Assembly (NCBI GenBank): GCA_050183765.1
Contig: JBFXAZ010000007.1
Location: 1-64,000 of the forward strand
DNA: 64,000 bases
Direction of reading: 5' to 3'
Origin: JAFAZJ01 sp050183765
Lineage (GTDB): Bacteria; Pseudomonadota; Alphaproteobacteria; Reyranellales; Reyranellaceae
In this document: piece after piece, positions 8,742-18,800 of the stretch
Numbering within the stretch: position 1 is the stretch's first letter
Layout: every line of letters starts with the position of its first letter
Made by a program: the position numbers and the translations under genes
The notes under the pieces: generated by a model
Told to the model about the DNA's origin: nothing
Databases searched by the model: none
What the model saw: the letters and a program-made list of their open reading frames with translations, nothing else

Positions 8742-9671
8742 TCAGATGACGCCTTCCTCCCTGAAGATCTCCATGCATTTCAGCAGCGCGCGCTCGTAGC
8801 GGGCGCGCTCGGCGGCGATCTTCTCAGGCGTCCAGTCGAAGAAGCCGCGACCGGTCTTGAAGCCGATGCGGCCTTCATCGACGTTCTTCTGCAGCACCGG
8901 CGGCGGGCCATCGGCGTTGCTGAGATCGGGATAGATGATCTTGGCCACCGCGCAGGTCGTGTCCCAGCCGGAATGCTCCTTCTGCAGGATCGGGCCGGCC
9001 GCGGCGTAGCGAAAGCCGAAGCTCAGCCGCACAGTGGCGTCGACATCCTCCGCCGAGGCGACGCCCTCCTCGATCAGCCACAGCGCCTCGCGCATCAGCG
9101 CGCCCTGGATGCGGTTGCCGAGGAAGCCGATCACGTCCTTGCGCACCTGCACCGGCCGCTTGCCCAGTGAGGTCATCATCTCGCCGAGCGCCTCGGCGAG
9201 CGCCACGTCGGTGTGCGCCGAGCGCACGACCTCGACCAACGGCACGAGGTGCGCCGGCATGAAGAAGTGCAGGCCCATCATGCGCGACTGGCTGGCCAGA
9301 CCTTCGCCGATCCGGCTGATCGGGAAGGACGAGGAGTTGCTGGTCAGCGGGATGCCCCTGGGCGCCAGGGTCTCCAGCTCGGCGAAGATCCTCTGCTTGA
9401 GCGCGAGATCCTCGGTCACCGTCTCGACGACGATCGTGACATCCGCCCACGGCACCTCGGCCAGCGTCGCATAGGTCTTCACCGTCGACAGATCGACCGG
9501 CTTGCCCATCGCCTTGAGGCAGCGCTCGACCACGCCGGGCAAGGCGTCGCGCGTCGAGGCCGAGCGGGAGACGACATCTGTGTGCCAGCCGCCGCCGGCG
9601 AACATCGCGGCGATGCCGCCGCCCATCACGCCGCCGCCCACGACGACGGCGCGCTTGCTTGACGAAGCCAT
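8742..9671 (-). CDS. 3-hydroxyacyl-CoA dehydrogenase family NAD-dependent oxidoreductase
   Basis: A 309-residue protein with the two-domain arrangement of 3-hydroxyacyl-CoA and L-carnitine dehydrogenases. The N-terminus carries the dinucleotide motif VVVGGGVMGGGIAAMFA. Then come TIVVETVTEDLALKQRIFAEL, TSNSSSFPISRI (catalytic-loop serines), GLHFFMPAHLVPLVEVV with the catalytic histidine, and GFLGNRIQGALMREAL at the start of the helical dimerisation domain. It oxidises a beta-hydroxyl group with NAD+; the true substrate is open. It follows the amidase gene by 14 bases, so both are probably one transcript. Confidence 0.88.
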   Translation of the reverse strand: MASSSKRAVVVGGGVMGGGIAAMFAGGGWHTDVVSRSASTRDALPGVVERCLKAMGKPVDLSTVKTYATLAEVPWADVTIVVETVTEDLALKQRIFAELETLAPRGIPLTSNSSSFPISRIGEGLASQSRMMGLHFFMPAHLVPLVEVVRSAHTDVALAEALGEMMTSLGKRPVQVRKDVIGFLGNRIQGALMREALWLIEEGVASAEDVDATVRLSFGFRYAAAGPILQKEHSGWDTTCAVAKIIYPDLSNADGPPPVLQKNVDEGRIGFKTGRGFFDWTPEKIAAERARYERALLKCMEIFREEGVI

Positions 9672-9685
9672 GACGGTTTCCTTGT

Positions 9686-11116
9686 CTACCAGGTTGGGTC
9701 GATCGGAGTCGTCACGCCGTGCACGGCCTCGACGATCTCCGCCGCGTCAAGCGCGAGATCCTCGCGGAAGCGCGGCGCGCAGATCTGCACGCCGACAGGC
9801 AGGCCGAGCGGCGCGCCCGGTGCCGCGGTGGTGCCCACTGGTACGGCGGCCGAGGGCAGGCCGAGCATGTTGATGGTGGTCATCAGTGCCTGCGCCGACA
9901 GCACATGGCGCAGCGTGTCGACATCCTTGTGGTCGAAGCCGATCTCGAAGGGCAGGTCGCCCGAGTTCGGGCCGACGACCAGCGGATAGCGCTCCATGAA
10001 GCGCGACCATTCGCGGCGCTGCGTCAGCACCTGTGCCAGGCCCTTCATGTAGTCGAGGATCGACAGGTCGGGCTGCACCTCGAACCACAGGCTCATCGCC
10101 TTGCGCGCCTGCGCATCGCCCAGCTTCTGCACGGTTTCCCAGGTCATGTGGCGCGCCTCGGTGAAGACCAGCGCCTGCCACAGCGCCGCGCCGGATACCA
10201 CCGAGGGCGGCTCGACCTCCTCGACGGCGTAGCCGTTGTCGGCCAGCGCCTTGCCAGCCTTGCGCACGGCTTCGGCCACCGCGGGATGGGTGAACATGCC
10301 CTTGGGCGAGGGGCAGAGCGCGACGCGGATCGGCCGCGCCGGCGCGGCGCCGTCCAGGGGCGCCGGCACCCAGATCGGATCGCGCGAGTCGCCGCCGGCC
10401 ATCGCCGCAAGGCCGATGCGCACGTCGCGCACCTTGCGCGCGAGCGGGCCGTTCACCGCCATGAGCTGGTTGCTGGCGCTGCGCTCGGCGGCGGCGGTGG
10501 CGTTGAATGCCGGCACGCGGCCCTGCGTCGGGCGGATGCCAGCGAGGCCGCAGGTATAGGCGGGATAGCGGATCGAGCCGCCGTAGTCGTTGCCGTGCGC
10601 CAGCGGCGCGATGCCGACGGCCAGCGCGGCCGAGGCGCCGCCCGAGGAGCCGCCCGACGTGCGCGCCCGGCACCAGGGATTGAGAGAGGGGCCGTGCACG
10701 TCGTTGTCGGTGTGCCAGCGCAGGGAGAAGGCCGGCGTGTTGGTGCGCCCGACGATCACCGCGCCGGCCTTGCGCCAGTTGGCGACCGGCGGCGAATCCT
10801 CGGTTGCCATCAGCTCCTTGAAGGCGACGACGCCGTTGATCGTGGGGTGGCCGACCTGGTCGATGTTCTCCTTGATGGTCACCGGCACGCCGTGCAGCGC
10901 GCCGAGCTTGCCGCCGCGGCGCACGGCTTCGTCGGCGGCGTTGGCCGCATCGAGCGCCTCGTCGGCGGTGAGGCGCACCACGGCGTTGACCTTGGGGTTG
11001 ACCGCGTCGAGGCGTTCGAGCACCGAACGCGTGGCCTCGACGCTGGATACCTTGCGCGCGCGGATCGCCGCGGCGAGGTCGACGGCGTCCCAGCGCCAGA
11101 GTTCGGTGTCGCTCAT
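9686..11116 (-). CDS. Amidase signature family hydrolase
   Basis: A 476-residue amidase. The Ser-cisSer-Lys triad is visible: lysine in VTIKENID (~residue 81), the glycine/serine-rich signature RTSGGSSGGASAALA, and the nucleophile-bearing GNDYGGSIRYPAYTCGLAGI. Length and C-terminal motif LPVGVQICAPRFRED agree with the family. No signal peptide is seen, so it is cytoplasmic. It hydrolyses an amide to acid and ammonia or amine. A terminator-like hairpin separates it from the upstream solute-binding gene, so it probably has its own promoter in 11117-11234, and it is followed closely by the hydroxyacyl-CoA dehydrogenase. Confidence 0.92.
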   Translation of the reverse strand: MSDTELWRWDAVDLAAAIRARKVSSVEATRSVLERLDAVNPKVNAVVRLTADEALDAANAADEAVRRGGKLGALHGVPVTIKENIDQVGHPTINGVVAFKELMATEDSPPVANWRKAGAVIVGRTNTPAFSLRWHTDNDVHGPSLNPWCRARTSGGSSGGASAALAVGIAPLAHGNDYGGSIRYPAYTCGLAGIRPTQGRVPAFNATAAAERSASNQLMAVNGPLARKVRDVRIGLAAMAGGDSRDPIWVPAPLDGAAPARPIRVALCPSPKGMFTHPAVAEAVRKAGKALADNGYAVEEVEPPSVVSGAALWQALVFTEARHMTWETVQKLGDAQARKAMSLWFEVQPDLSILDYMKGLAQVLTQRREWSRFMERYPLVVGPNSGDLPFEIGFDHKDVDTLRHVLSAQALMTTINMLGLPSAAVPVGTTAAPGAPLGLPVGVQICAPRFREDLALDAAEIVEAVHGVTTPIDPTW

Positions 11117-11234
11117 CTGTACTCTCCAAGCCTCATGGACCGTGGCGAGCCTAGCGCGCCGGGCGGCACCGACGCGAGCGCCGGACGTTGTGCGCTGCGG
11201 CAGACTCCGGGGAAGCTGCCGGGCGGCCCAAATG

Positions 11235-11260
11235 GCAACGGCCCCATGTGGGGCCGTTGC
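11235..11260 (-). terminator. Perfect hairpin downstream of the solute-binding gene
   Basis: An 11-base-pair perfect stem (GCAACGGCCCC / GGGGCCGTTGC) with a four-base loop lies 36 bases after the stop of the solute-binding gene. In the minus-strand direction it is followed only by CATTTGGG, a weak T run. It probably terminates or stabilises the upstream transcript. Confidence 0.6.
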
Positions 11261-11296
11261 TCGAGGCGACCGGCTTCCGGCCGGCGCGAGGTGCGC

Positions 11297-12900
11297 CTAC
11301 TTGTCCAGCCAGATCTCGTCCATGCGCCAGCCGTTGTAGATGGCGTTGACCTGCAAGGTGAGGCCCTTGAGGTAGGGATACATGCAGGTGTTGCCGACAC
11401 CCCAGGAGATGATCGGCCGCGCCACCTCGTCGGCCAGCTTGCGCTCCAGCTCCCAGACGATGCGCTTGCGCTTCTCGATGTCCGGCTCGCGCGACTGCTT
11501 GTCGATCAGCGCGTCGACGTCCTTGTTGCAGTAGCCGGTGTAGTTGCGCTCCGACCCGCACGAATAGTTCTCGTAGAACTGCACGTCAGGATCGTCGACG
11601 CCGCCGCCGGTCAGGTTGAGACCGACCTGGTAGTCCTTCTTCAGCACCTTGGGGAACCAGACCGGCGTGTCGACCGGATCGAGCTCGCCCTCGATGAAGA
11701 TCTGCTTGAGCTGGTCGATCAGGATCACCGCGGGATCGCGATAGATCGCGATGTTGCGCGTGGCCACCTTGATCTTCAGCGTCTTGTCGGCGCTGTAGCC
11801 CAGCTTGGTCATGATGGCACGAGCGGCGGCGAGGTTCTTCTCGCGATCCGCGCCATAGCCCGGCAGCTTCGCAAGCTCATCCGCCGGCATGCCCCAGACG
11901 CCGGCCGGCGGCGGCAGCATGGCGGCACCCCTGAGGTCGTGGCCCTCGGACAGGATCTTGCTGAACGCCTCACGATCAAGCGCCAGCATCATCGCCTTGC
12001 GGATGTCGGCGTTGTCGAACGGCGGCGCCTGGTTGTTGATGATCAGGTTGGTGCTGACGTTCGTCGGCCGGTCGATGCAGATCGCGGTCGGCGCCTGGCT
12101 CTTGACGTCCTTCAGCATCGGGAAGGTGATGTCCGAATCGAAGGTGATGTCGGCGTGTCCGGCGACGAAGGCGAGGACGCGGGTCGAGCGGTTGGTCACG
12201 ATCGTCCACTCGATGGCGTCAAGATAGGGGTGGCCCTTGCGCCAATAGTCCTTGTTCTTCACGAGCTTGATCGACTCGTTGCGCTTGAACTCGACGAACT
12301 TGAACGGGCCGGTGCCGATCGGCTTGGTGCGCATGTCGGCGGCCGAGACGTGGCATGAGTAGACCGGCGTATAGCCCGACGCCAGCATGGCCAGGAACGA
12401 CGGCTGCTGGCGGCCGAGGACGAAGGTGACCTCGAGCGGGCCGTTGGTCTTGACCTCCTTGAGGTTCTTGTACCAGACCTTGCGCGGGTTCTTGCGGAAG
12501 GCGATCTTGCCTTTGTCCTTCGCAAGCCCGCTCAGCGAATCGAAGGTGCACTTCACGTCGGCGCTGGTGAACGGCTTGCCGTCGTGCCACTTGACGCCTT
12601 CACGCAGCTTGAACGTCAGCTGCGTCTTGTCGTCGTTCCACGACCAACTGGTGGCCAGCTCGGGCTGCAGCTTGTCGAGGCTGTTGACCTTTTCCTGCTG
12701 AGCGAACACCACGAGATTGTTGTACACGGCCATGAACGCCATGTTGGTCGAGATCGTCGCTTCCTCGAGCACCGAGGCGCTGGGGGGTTGTCGCGGTGCG
12801 CGATGCGCAGCGTGCCGCCGGATTTCTGCGCCAGTGCGGCGCCGCTACCAAAGATCGCCGCAACCGAAGCCGCGGCCAGAATCAGCCTGCCAAGACGCAT
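11297..12900 (-). pseudogene. ABC-transporter peptide/opine-type solute-binding protein (family 5), frameshifted
   Basis: Family 5 extracellular solute-binding protein broken by one missing base. The start at 12900 gives a signal peptide (MRLGRLILAAASVAAIFGSG...ALAQ) and the mature start KSGGTLRIAHRDNPP. The frame is then lost at a run of six C (minus strand; 12782-12787 on +). One extra C restores SASVLEEATIST, continuing without stop to YNGWRMDEIWLDK at 11297. The intact paralogue at 59053-60636 has the matching NAPSASILEEATTST, which fixes the place of the lesion. Restored length is ~534 residues. No permease or ATPase gene is adjacent. A homopolymer indel can be a real mutation, phase variation or an assembly error. 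Confidence 0.85.
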
Positions 12901-13100
12901 GGAATGTCTCCCGTCCTCAACGTCCACCCTGTGGCGCCCCCATCGGCGCCGCTCTACTTGCCGGCTCGGGCCGGTCTTGTATTGACCCGACGCTAGCACG
13001 CTCGGCGCGCCGATGACACCCCGTATGAAACGGCCCGTATCGCAGGTCGCGCCGGCGATCCCACGGTGGCGGGCACCCGCAGTCCGGCGTATGGGTGGGC

Positions 13101-13817
13101 ATGAGCGATGATCGCGCCCTGGTGCTGTTTTCCGGCGGTCAGGATTCCACCGTCTGCCTCGCCTGGGCCCTCGAGCGCTACGCCCATGTCGAGACGGTGG
13201 GCTTCGACTACGGGCAGCGCCACCGCGTCGAGCTGGCGTGTCGCGCCCGGATCGCCGACGCGCTGCTGGCCCGCTTTCCGGCATGGGCGGCGAAGCTTGG
13301 CGCGGACCACATGATCGATCTCGCGTCGCTGGGCTCGATCAGCGATACGGCGCTGACCCGCGACGCCGCGATCGCGTTCGAGAAGAGCGGCCTGCCCAAC
13401 ACCTTCGTCCCCGGCCGCAACCTGCTGTTCTTCACCTATGCCGGCGCGCTGGCCTATCGCCGCGACCTGAAGCGCCTGGTCGGCGGCATGTGCGAGACCG
13501 ACTACTCGGGCTATCCCGACTGCCGCGACGACACGCTCAAGGCGCTGCAGGTGGCGCTCAGCCTGGGCATGGACCGCCGGGTCGTCATCGACACGCCGCT
13601 GATGTGGCGCGACAAGGCGGCGACCTGGCGCCTGGCCGAGCGGCTCGGCGGCCAGCCGCTGGTCGAGCTGGTCGTCGAGGAGACGCACAGCTGCTACCTT
13701 GGAGACCGCACGCGGCGCCACGACTGGGGCTATGGCTGCGACCGCTGTCCGGCCTGCGATCTGCGGGCGAGAGGCTGGCACGCCTATCGGGGCGAAGCCG
13801 CATCGAAGGGCGGTTAG
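13101..13817 (+). CDS. queC: 7-cyano-7-deazaguanine synthase
   Basis: QueC converts 7-carboxy-7-deazaguanine plus ammonia to preQ0 using ATP, in the queuosine pathway. The 238-residue protein has the PP-loop LFSGGQDSTVCLAWAL at residues ~10-25, the family core GLPNTFVPGRNLLFF, GMCETDYSGYPDCRD, and the C-terminal zinc site made by C-X9+ then CDRCPAC (THSCYLGD... GYGCDRCPAC). I use ATG 13101 (MSDDRALV); a GTG six bases earlier is possible. It stands alone: no queD, queE or queF is in the window. Its stop overlaps the stop of the convergent membrane-protease gene by four bases. Confidence 0.95.
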   Translation: MSDDRALVLFSGGQDSTVCLAWALERYAHVETVGFDYGQRHRVELACRARIADALLARFPAWAAKLGADHMIDLASLGSISDTALTRDAAIAFEKSGLPNTFVPGRNLLFFTYAGALAYRRDLKRLVGGMCETDYSGYPDCRDDTLKALQVALSLGMDRRVVIDTPLMWRDKAATWRLAERLGGQPLVELVVEETHSCYLGDRTRRHDWGYGCDRCPACDLRARGWHAYRGEAASKGG

Positions 13818-14641
13818 ATCAGGCTCCAACGCCGGCACGCCGGGCAGCGTTCGAGACGCTTGAGACCGAGATTGAGCGCCAGCAGCGAGCGTTCGTGCGT
13901 CGCGCGGCATTTGGGGCAGGTGGTCGACGTGCCGGGAAGCGTCGTGTCGACCTCGCCGGTGGCGTAGTACCGCAGCAGCAGGGCACCGCCGACGCAGAGC
14001 GCCAGGGTGAACAGCCCGATGATGCTGGGCGCCACGGCCGCCGGAAAGATCAGCGGGAAGACGCCGATCGGCAGGTTACCCAGCAGATGCATCAGCATCG
14101 CCGTCGCCAGACCGAGCGCCAGGCCGCCGCGCCAGCAGCGCCAGCCGCGCAGGGTCGTGGCCACCATCGCCGAATGGAAGGTGGCGACCATGACGCGCTC
14201 GCCGATGAAGCCACCGAAGCCCCACCACGGGATCTCGGAAAAGCGGCCCGAGCGCGCGATCAGGTCGCCGACGAACCACGCCTCGCCGATGGCGAAGCCG
14301 GTGCCGAGCGCGAGGCCGTACCACGCCAGCGTCGTGCGATCGATCCTGCGGGCGAAGAACGGCAGGAGCGCCGGCCACAGCTTGGCCGGCTCCTCGGTCA
14401 GCGGCGCGTAGAGGAACATCGCCCAGCGATAGATCGGGCTGTGGCCGACGAACGGCTGCACCAATTCCATGATCGGTTGGCGCACGAGGTAGTAGGCCAG
14501 CGCCGACATCGGTAGTTGCAGGATCAGCGCCAGGCCGAGCGCGCCGACATGGGGGCGCGGCGCGAAGCGCCACAGCACGAGCCCGAAGGCCGCGGCCATG
14601 ATGATCGTGGACGCGATCGCCGCTCCCCAGATGCCATGCAT
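13814..14641 (-). CDS. PrsW-like intramembrane metalloprotease with C-terminal zinc ribbon
   Basis: A ~275-residue polytopic membrane protein. Start chosen at ATG 14641 (MHGIWGAAIAS) because AGAAGGGGG lies the right distance upstream; ATG 14647 would add two residues. About seven to eight hydrophobic segments are present. Motifs fit the PrsW/CPBP-type glutamic metalloprotease group: APLTEEPAKLW (EExxK), LGTGFAIGEAWFVG, and ATFHSAMVAT with a histidine in a later helix, plus AMLMHLLGN. The C-terminus adds CPKCRATHERS ... CPACRRW, two CxxC knuckles of a cytoplasmic zinc ribbon. In PrsW the membrane site cleaves anti-sigma factors; no sigma factor gene is adjacent, so the substrate is unknown. 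Confidence 0.7.
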   Translation of the reverse strand: MHGIWGAAIASTIIMAAAFGLVLWRFAPRPHVGALGLALILQLPMSALAYYLVRQPIMELVQPFVGHSPIYRWAMFLYAPLTEEPAKLWPALLPFFARRIDRTTLAWYGLALGTGFAIGEAWFVGDLIARSGRFSEIPWWGFGGFIGERVMVATFHSAMVATTLRGWRCWRGGLALGLATAMLMHLLGNLPIGVFPLIFPAAVAPSIIGLFTLALCVGGALLLRYYATGEVDTTLPGTSTTCPKCRATHERSLLALNLGLKRLERCPACRRWSLI

Positions 14642-14661
14642 GGCCATCCCCCTTCTGCCTT

Positions 14662-14678
14662 GTGGATGATTATTCCAC
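14662..14678. promoter_or_regulatory. Short palindrome in a divergent promoter region
   Basis: GTGGA-N7-TCCAC sits in the 82 bases between the divergent PrsW-like gene and the RND efflux operon. Its symmetry and position suit an operator, but no regulator gene is adjacent and the arms are short. Confidence 0.3.
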
Positions 14679-14723
14679 GCGGCAAGCTTGGGGTAATTGG
14701 CATTCGCTCGGGGGAGTCTGGCC

Positions 14724-15809
14724 ATGTGGAGGATCGCGACCGCCGCCGCAGCATGCGTGGCCATCGCCCTTCTCGGCGCCTGCAAGGAAGACGCGCCGAA
14801 GACCGTCGAGATACGACCGGTGCGAACCGAGGTCGTCGATCCCAAGCCGATCGACGACGATCGGCAGGCGGTCGGCGAGATCAAGCCGCGCTACGAGACC
14901 GATTTCGGCTTTCGGCTGTCGGGCAAGCTGATTTCGCGGGCGGTCGACGTCGGCGTGTCGGTGAAGAAAGGCGACCTGCTGGCCCGCCTCGACGACCAGG
15001 AGTACCGGAACCGGCTGCGGTCGGCCGAAGCCGAGATCGTCTCCGCTGAGGCGGTGCTGGTCGAGGCGGAGCAGGCCGAGGCGCGCCAGCGCCAGCTGCT
15101 CGCCTCGGGCACTACGACACGCGCGAACTTCGACGTCGCCGTCAAGAACCTGCGCGCCGCACAGGCCAAGCTCGAATCGGCGCGTGCCTCGGCGTCGCTC
15201 AGCCGCGACCAGCTTGGCTATGCCGAGCTGCGTGCCGATTTCGACGGCATCGTCACCGCCGTCGCGGCCGAGCCGGGCCAGGTGGTGAACGCCGGCCAGA
15301 TGGTGGTGCGGCTGGCCAAGCCCGACGAGAAGGACGGCGTCTTCGCCATCGCCGAGTCGGCGTTCCGCGGCCGGCCGGAGAACGAGCGGCCGGAAGTGAT
15401 CGTGGCGCTGCTCAGCAATCCCGGCGTCTCCGCCGAAGGCGTGGTGCGCGAGGTCTCGCCGGTGGCCGATCCGGCGACGCGCACCTATCAGGTCAAGGTC
15501 ACCCTGCGCTCGCCGCCCGAGGGCATGCGCTTCGGCGCCAGCGTGGTCGGCCGGCTCAAGACGACGACTGCACCGGTCGTCGTGCTGCCCGGCAGCGCGC
15601 TATTCGAGAAGGGCGGCAAGCCCGCGGTGTGGATCTACCAGGCGGCGACGTCGTCGGTGGCGCTGAAGCCCGTCGTCGTCGCGCGCTACGAGGCCGACCG
15701 CGTGGTGATCAGTGAGGGCCTGGCAAAGGGCGAGATCGTCGTCACCGCCGGCGTCAACCGCCTGCGCGAGGGCCAGAAGGTGCGCCTGGCGCAGGAGGCC
15801 CGGCGGTGA
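14724..15809 (+). CDS. RND efflux periplasmic adaptor (membrane fusion protein), lipoprotein
   Basis: The HlyD/AcrA-type adaptor of a tripartite efflux pump, 361 residues from ATG 14724, preceded by CGGGGGAG. A lipoprotein signal is present: MWRIATAAAACVAIALLGAC, with the lipobox cysteine at residue 20. The lipoyl/barrel half-motif GFRLSGKLISRAVDVGVSVK is followed by GDLLARLDDQEYRNRL, an alpha-helical hairpin rich in A/E/Q (residues ~95-165), then RADFDGIVTAVAAEPGQVV, the second lipoyl half. The C-terminal beta-barrel ends in EGLAKGEIVVTAGVNRL. It overlaps the transporter gene by GTGA, so both proteins are made from one coupled transcript. No outer-membrane TolC gene is nearby. Confidence 0.92.
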   Translation: MWRIATAAAACVAIALLGACKEDAPKTVEIRPVRTEVVDPKPIDDDRQAVGEIKPRYETDFGFRLSGKLISRAVDVGVSVKKGDLLARLDDQEYRNRLRSAEAEIVSAEAVLVEAEQAEARQRQLLASGTTTRANFDVAVKNLRAAQAKLESARASASLSRDQLGYAELRADFDGIVTAVAAEPGQVVNAGQMVVRLAKPDEKDGVFAIAESAFRGRPENERPEVIVALLSNPGVSAEGVVREVSPVADPATRTYQVKVTLRSPPEGMRFGASVVGRLKTTTAPVVVLPGSALFEKGGKPAVWIYQAATSSVALKPVVVARYEADRVVISEGLAKGEIVVTAGVNRLREGQKVRLAQEARR

Positions 15810-18800
15810 GCGGCTTCAACCTCTCGGACTGGGCGCTGCGGCACAAGAGCTTCGTGCTGTACCTGATGCTGATCTCGGCCATCGCCGGCGTCTTCGCCTA
15901 CGACAAGCTCGGGCGCGAGGAGGATCCGCCCTTCACCATCAAGACGATGGTGGTCAAGACGCTGTGGCCGGGCGCGACGGCGACCGAGATGCTGCAGCAG
16001 GTCACCGACCGCATCGAGAAGAAGCTCGACGAGGTCGAGGGGCTCGACTTCGTGCGCAGTTACACCAAGCCCGGCGAATCGGTGGTTTTCGTCAACCTCA
16101 AGGACACGGTGCGCGCCGGCGCGGTGCCCGACACCTGGTACCAGGTGCGCAAGAAGATCGGCGACATCAAGAACCAGTTTCCCTCGGGCATCCAGGGACC
16201 GGGGTTCAACGACGAGTTCGGCGACACCTATTCGATCATTTACGCCTTCACCTCGGACGGCTTCACGCCACGCGAGCTGCGCGACCATGTCGAGAGCGTG
16301 CGCGCCGAGATCCTGCGCGTGCCCGACGTCGCCAAGGTCGACCTGATCGGCACGCAGGACGAAAAGGTCTATCTCGAATTCTCGACCCTGCAGCTCGCGG
16401 CGCTGGGTCTCGACATCAACGCGCTGACCCAGACCCTGCAGGCGCAGAACGCGATCACGCCCAGCGGCGCGGTCGATGCCGGGCCCGAGCGCATCGCCAT
16501 CCGCGTCTCGGGCCAGTTCACCTCGGAGAGGAGCCTCGCGACGATCAACTTCCGCCAGGGCGGCCGCTTCTTCCGGCTGAGCGACATCGCCCAGATCAGG
16601 CGCACCTATGTCGACCCGCCGCAGCCGATGTTCCGCTTCAACGGCCAGCCGGCGATCGGCCTGGCGATCGCCATGGCCAGGAACGGCGATGCCGAGGGGC
16701 TGGGCCGCAACATCCGCGCGCGCATCGCCGAGCTGATGGGCGACCTGCCGATCGGCGTCGACTCGCATCTGGTCGCCGACCAGCCGCACGTGGTGAAGGA
16801 GGCCGTGGGCGAGTTCACCAAGAGCCTGTTCGAGGCCATCGTCATCGTGCTGGGCGTGAGCTTCCTGGCCCTGGGCTGGCGGCCGGGCATCGTCGTCGCC
16901 GTCGCCATCCCGCTGGTGCTCGCCATCACCTTCGTCGTGATGTACCTGCTGGGCATCTCGCTGCAGCGCATCTCGCTTGGCGCGCTGATCATCGCGCTCG
17001 GCCTGCTGGTCGACGACGCCATGATCGCCGTCGAGATGATGATGACCAAGCTGGAGGAAGGCGCCGACAAGGTGACGGCGGCGACCTACGCCTACACCTC
17101 CACGGCCTTCCCGATGCTGACCGGCACGCTGGTGACGGTCTCCGGCTTCGTGCCGGTGGGCTTTGCGCAGAGCGGCGCCGGAGAATACTGCTTCACCATG
17201 TTCGTGGTGATCACCGTCGCGCTGATCGTCTCGTGGATCGTCGCGGTGCTGTTCACGCCGCTGACCGGTGTCTACATCCTCAGCGACAAGCTGAAGAAGC
17301 ACGCGCACGGTCCGTCGCGCTTCTCGCGCTGGTTCCATCGCACGCTCGATCGCGCGCTGCGCGCCAAGTATGTCGTGATGGCGGCCACCGTGGCGGTCTT
17401 CGTCCTGGCGCTGGTCGGCATGAACTTCGTGCAGCAGCAGTTCTTTCCGGCCTCCGACCGGCCGGAGGTTCTGGTCAACCTGACGCTGCCGCAAAGCGCC
17501 TCGCTGCGCGCCACGTCGGACATCGTCGACAAGGTCGAGAAGCTGCTGAAGGCCGATCCCGACGTCGACCGCTGGAGCTTCTATGTCGGCCAGGGCGCGG
17601 TGCGCTTCTACCTGCCGCTCGACACGCAGCTCGCCAACGACTTCTTCGCCCAGGCCGTCGTGGTGACCAAGGGCTTCGAGCAGCGGCCCAACGTCGTGGC
17701 GCGGCTCGAGAAGGCCTTCGCCGGACCCGACTACGACAATGTCATGGCGCGCGTCAGCCCGCTGGAGCTCGGACCGCCGGTCGGCTGGCCGCTGAAGTTC
17801 CGCGTCAGCGGCCCCGACGCCGCGACCGCGCGCGAGTTCGCCCTGCGGTTCGCGCGCGTGCTGGGCGAGCACCCCGCTACGCGCAACATCAACTACGACT
17901 GGAACGAGCCGTCCAAGGTGATCAGGGTCGAGGTCGACCAGGATCGCGCGCGGCTGCTGGGCATCAGCTCGCAGCAGCTCGCCAACAACATCAACAGCGT
18001 GCTGTCGGGCACGACCATCACGCAGCTCCGGGACTCGACCTACCTGGTCGACATCGTCGCGCGCGCGCTGCCCGAGGAGCGCTCCGAGCTCGACGTGCTG
18101 CGCAACCTGCGCTTCGAGATCGCCGGCGGGCGCAACGTGCCGCTGGCGCAGATCGCCACGCTTTCCTACGGGCTGGAGCCGCCGCTGATCTGGCGTCGCC
18201 AGCGCCTGCCTACCGTGACCGTGCAGGCCGACGTCGTACCCGGCGTCGAGGCTACGACGATCGTCAAGCAGCTTGGCAAGGCGATCGCCGATTTCCGGGC
18301 CAAGCTGCCGCCGGGCTACGCCGTGGTCGCCGGCGGCACGATCGAGGACAGCGCCAAGGCGCAGGAGAGCATCTTCGTCGTCTTCCCGGTCATGTTGCTG
18401 CTGATGGCGACCATCCTGATGGTCCAGCTCATGAGCTTCCAGCGCCTGTTGCTGGTCATGCTGACCGCGCCGCTGGCCATCATCGGCGTCGCCGCGGCGT
18501 TGCTGATCTCGGGCGCGCCGATGGGCTTCGTCGCCATCCTCGGCGTGATCTCGCTGATCGGCATGGTGATACGCAATTCGGTGATCCTGATCGACCAGAT
18601 CGACCAGAACGTGGCGCGCGGCGAGCAGCCCTGGAACGCGGTGATCGCCGCAACCGAGCATCGCCTGCGGCCGATCTTGCTGACCGCCGCCGCGGCGATC
18701 CTCGGCATGATCCCGATCGCGCCCACGGTGTTCTGGGGGCCGATGGCCTACGCCGTGATGGGCGGGCTGGCGGTGGCGACCCTGCTCACCCTGATCTTCC

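Noticed and set aside
12901..13100. preQ1 riboswitch upstream of queC
   Set aside because: I could not find the conserved short stem and A-rich tail; the region is GC-rich without that structure.
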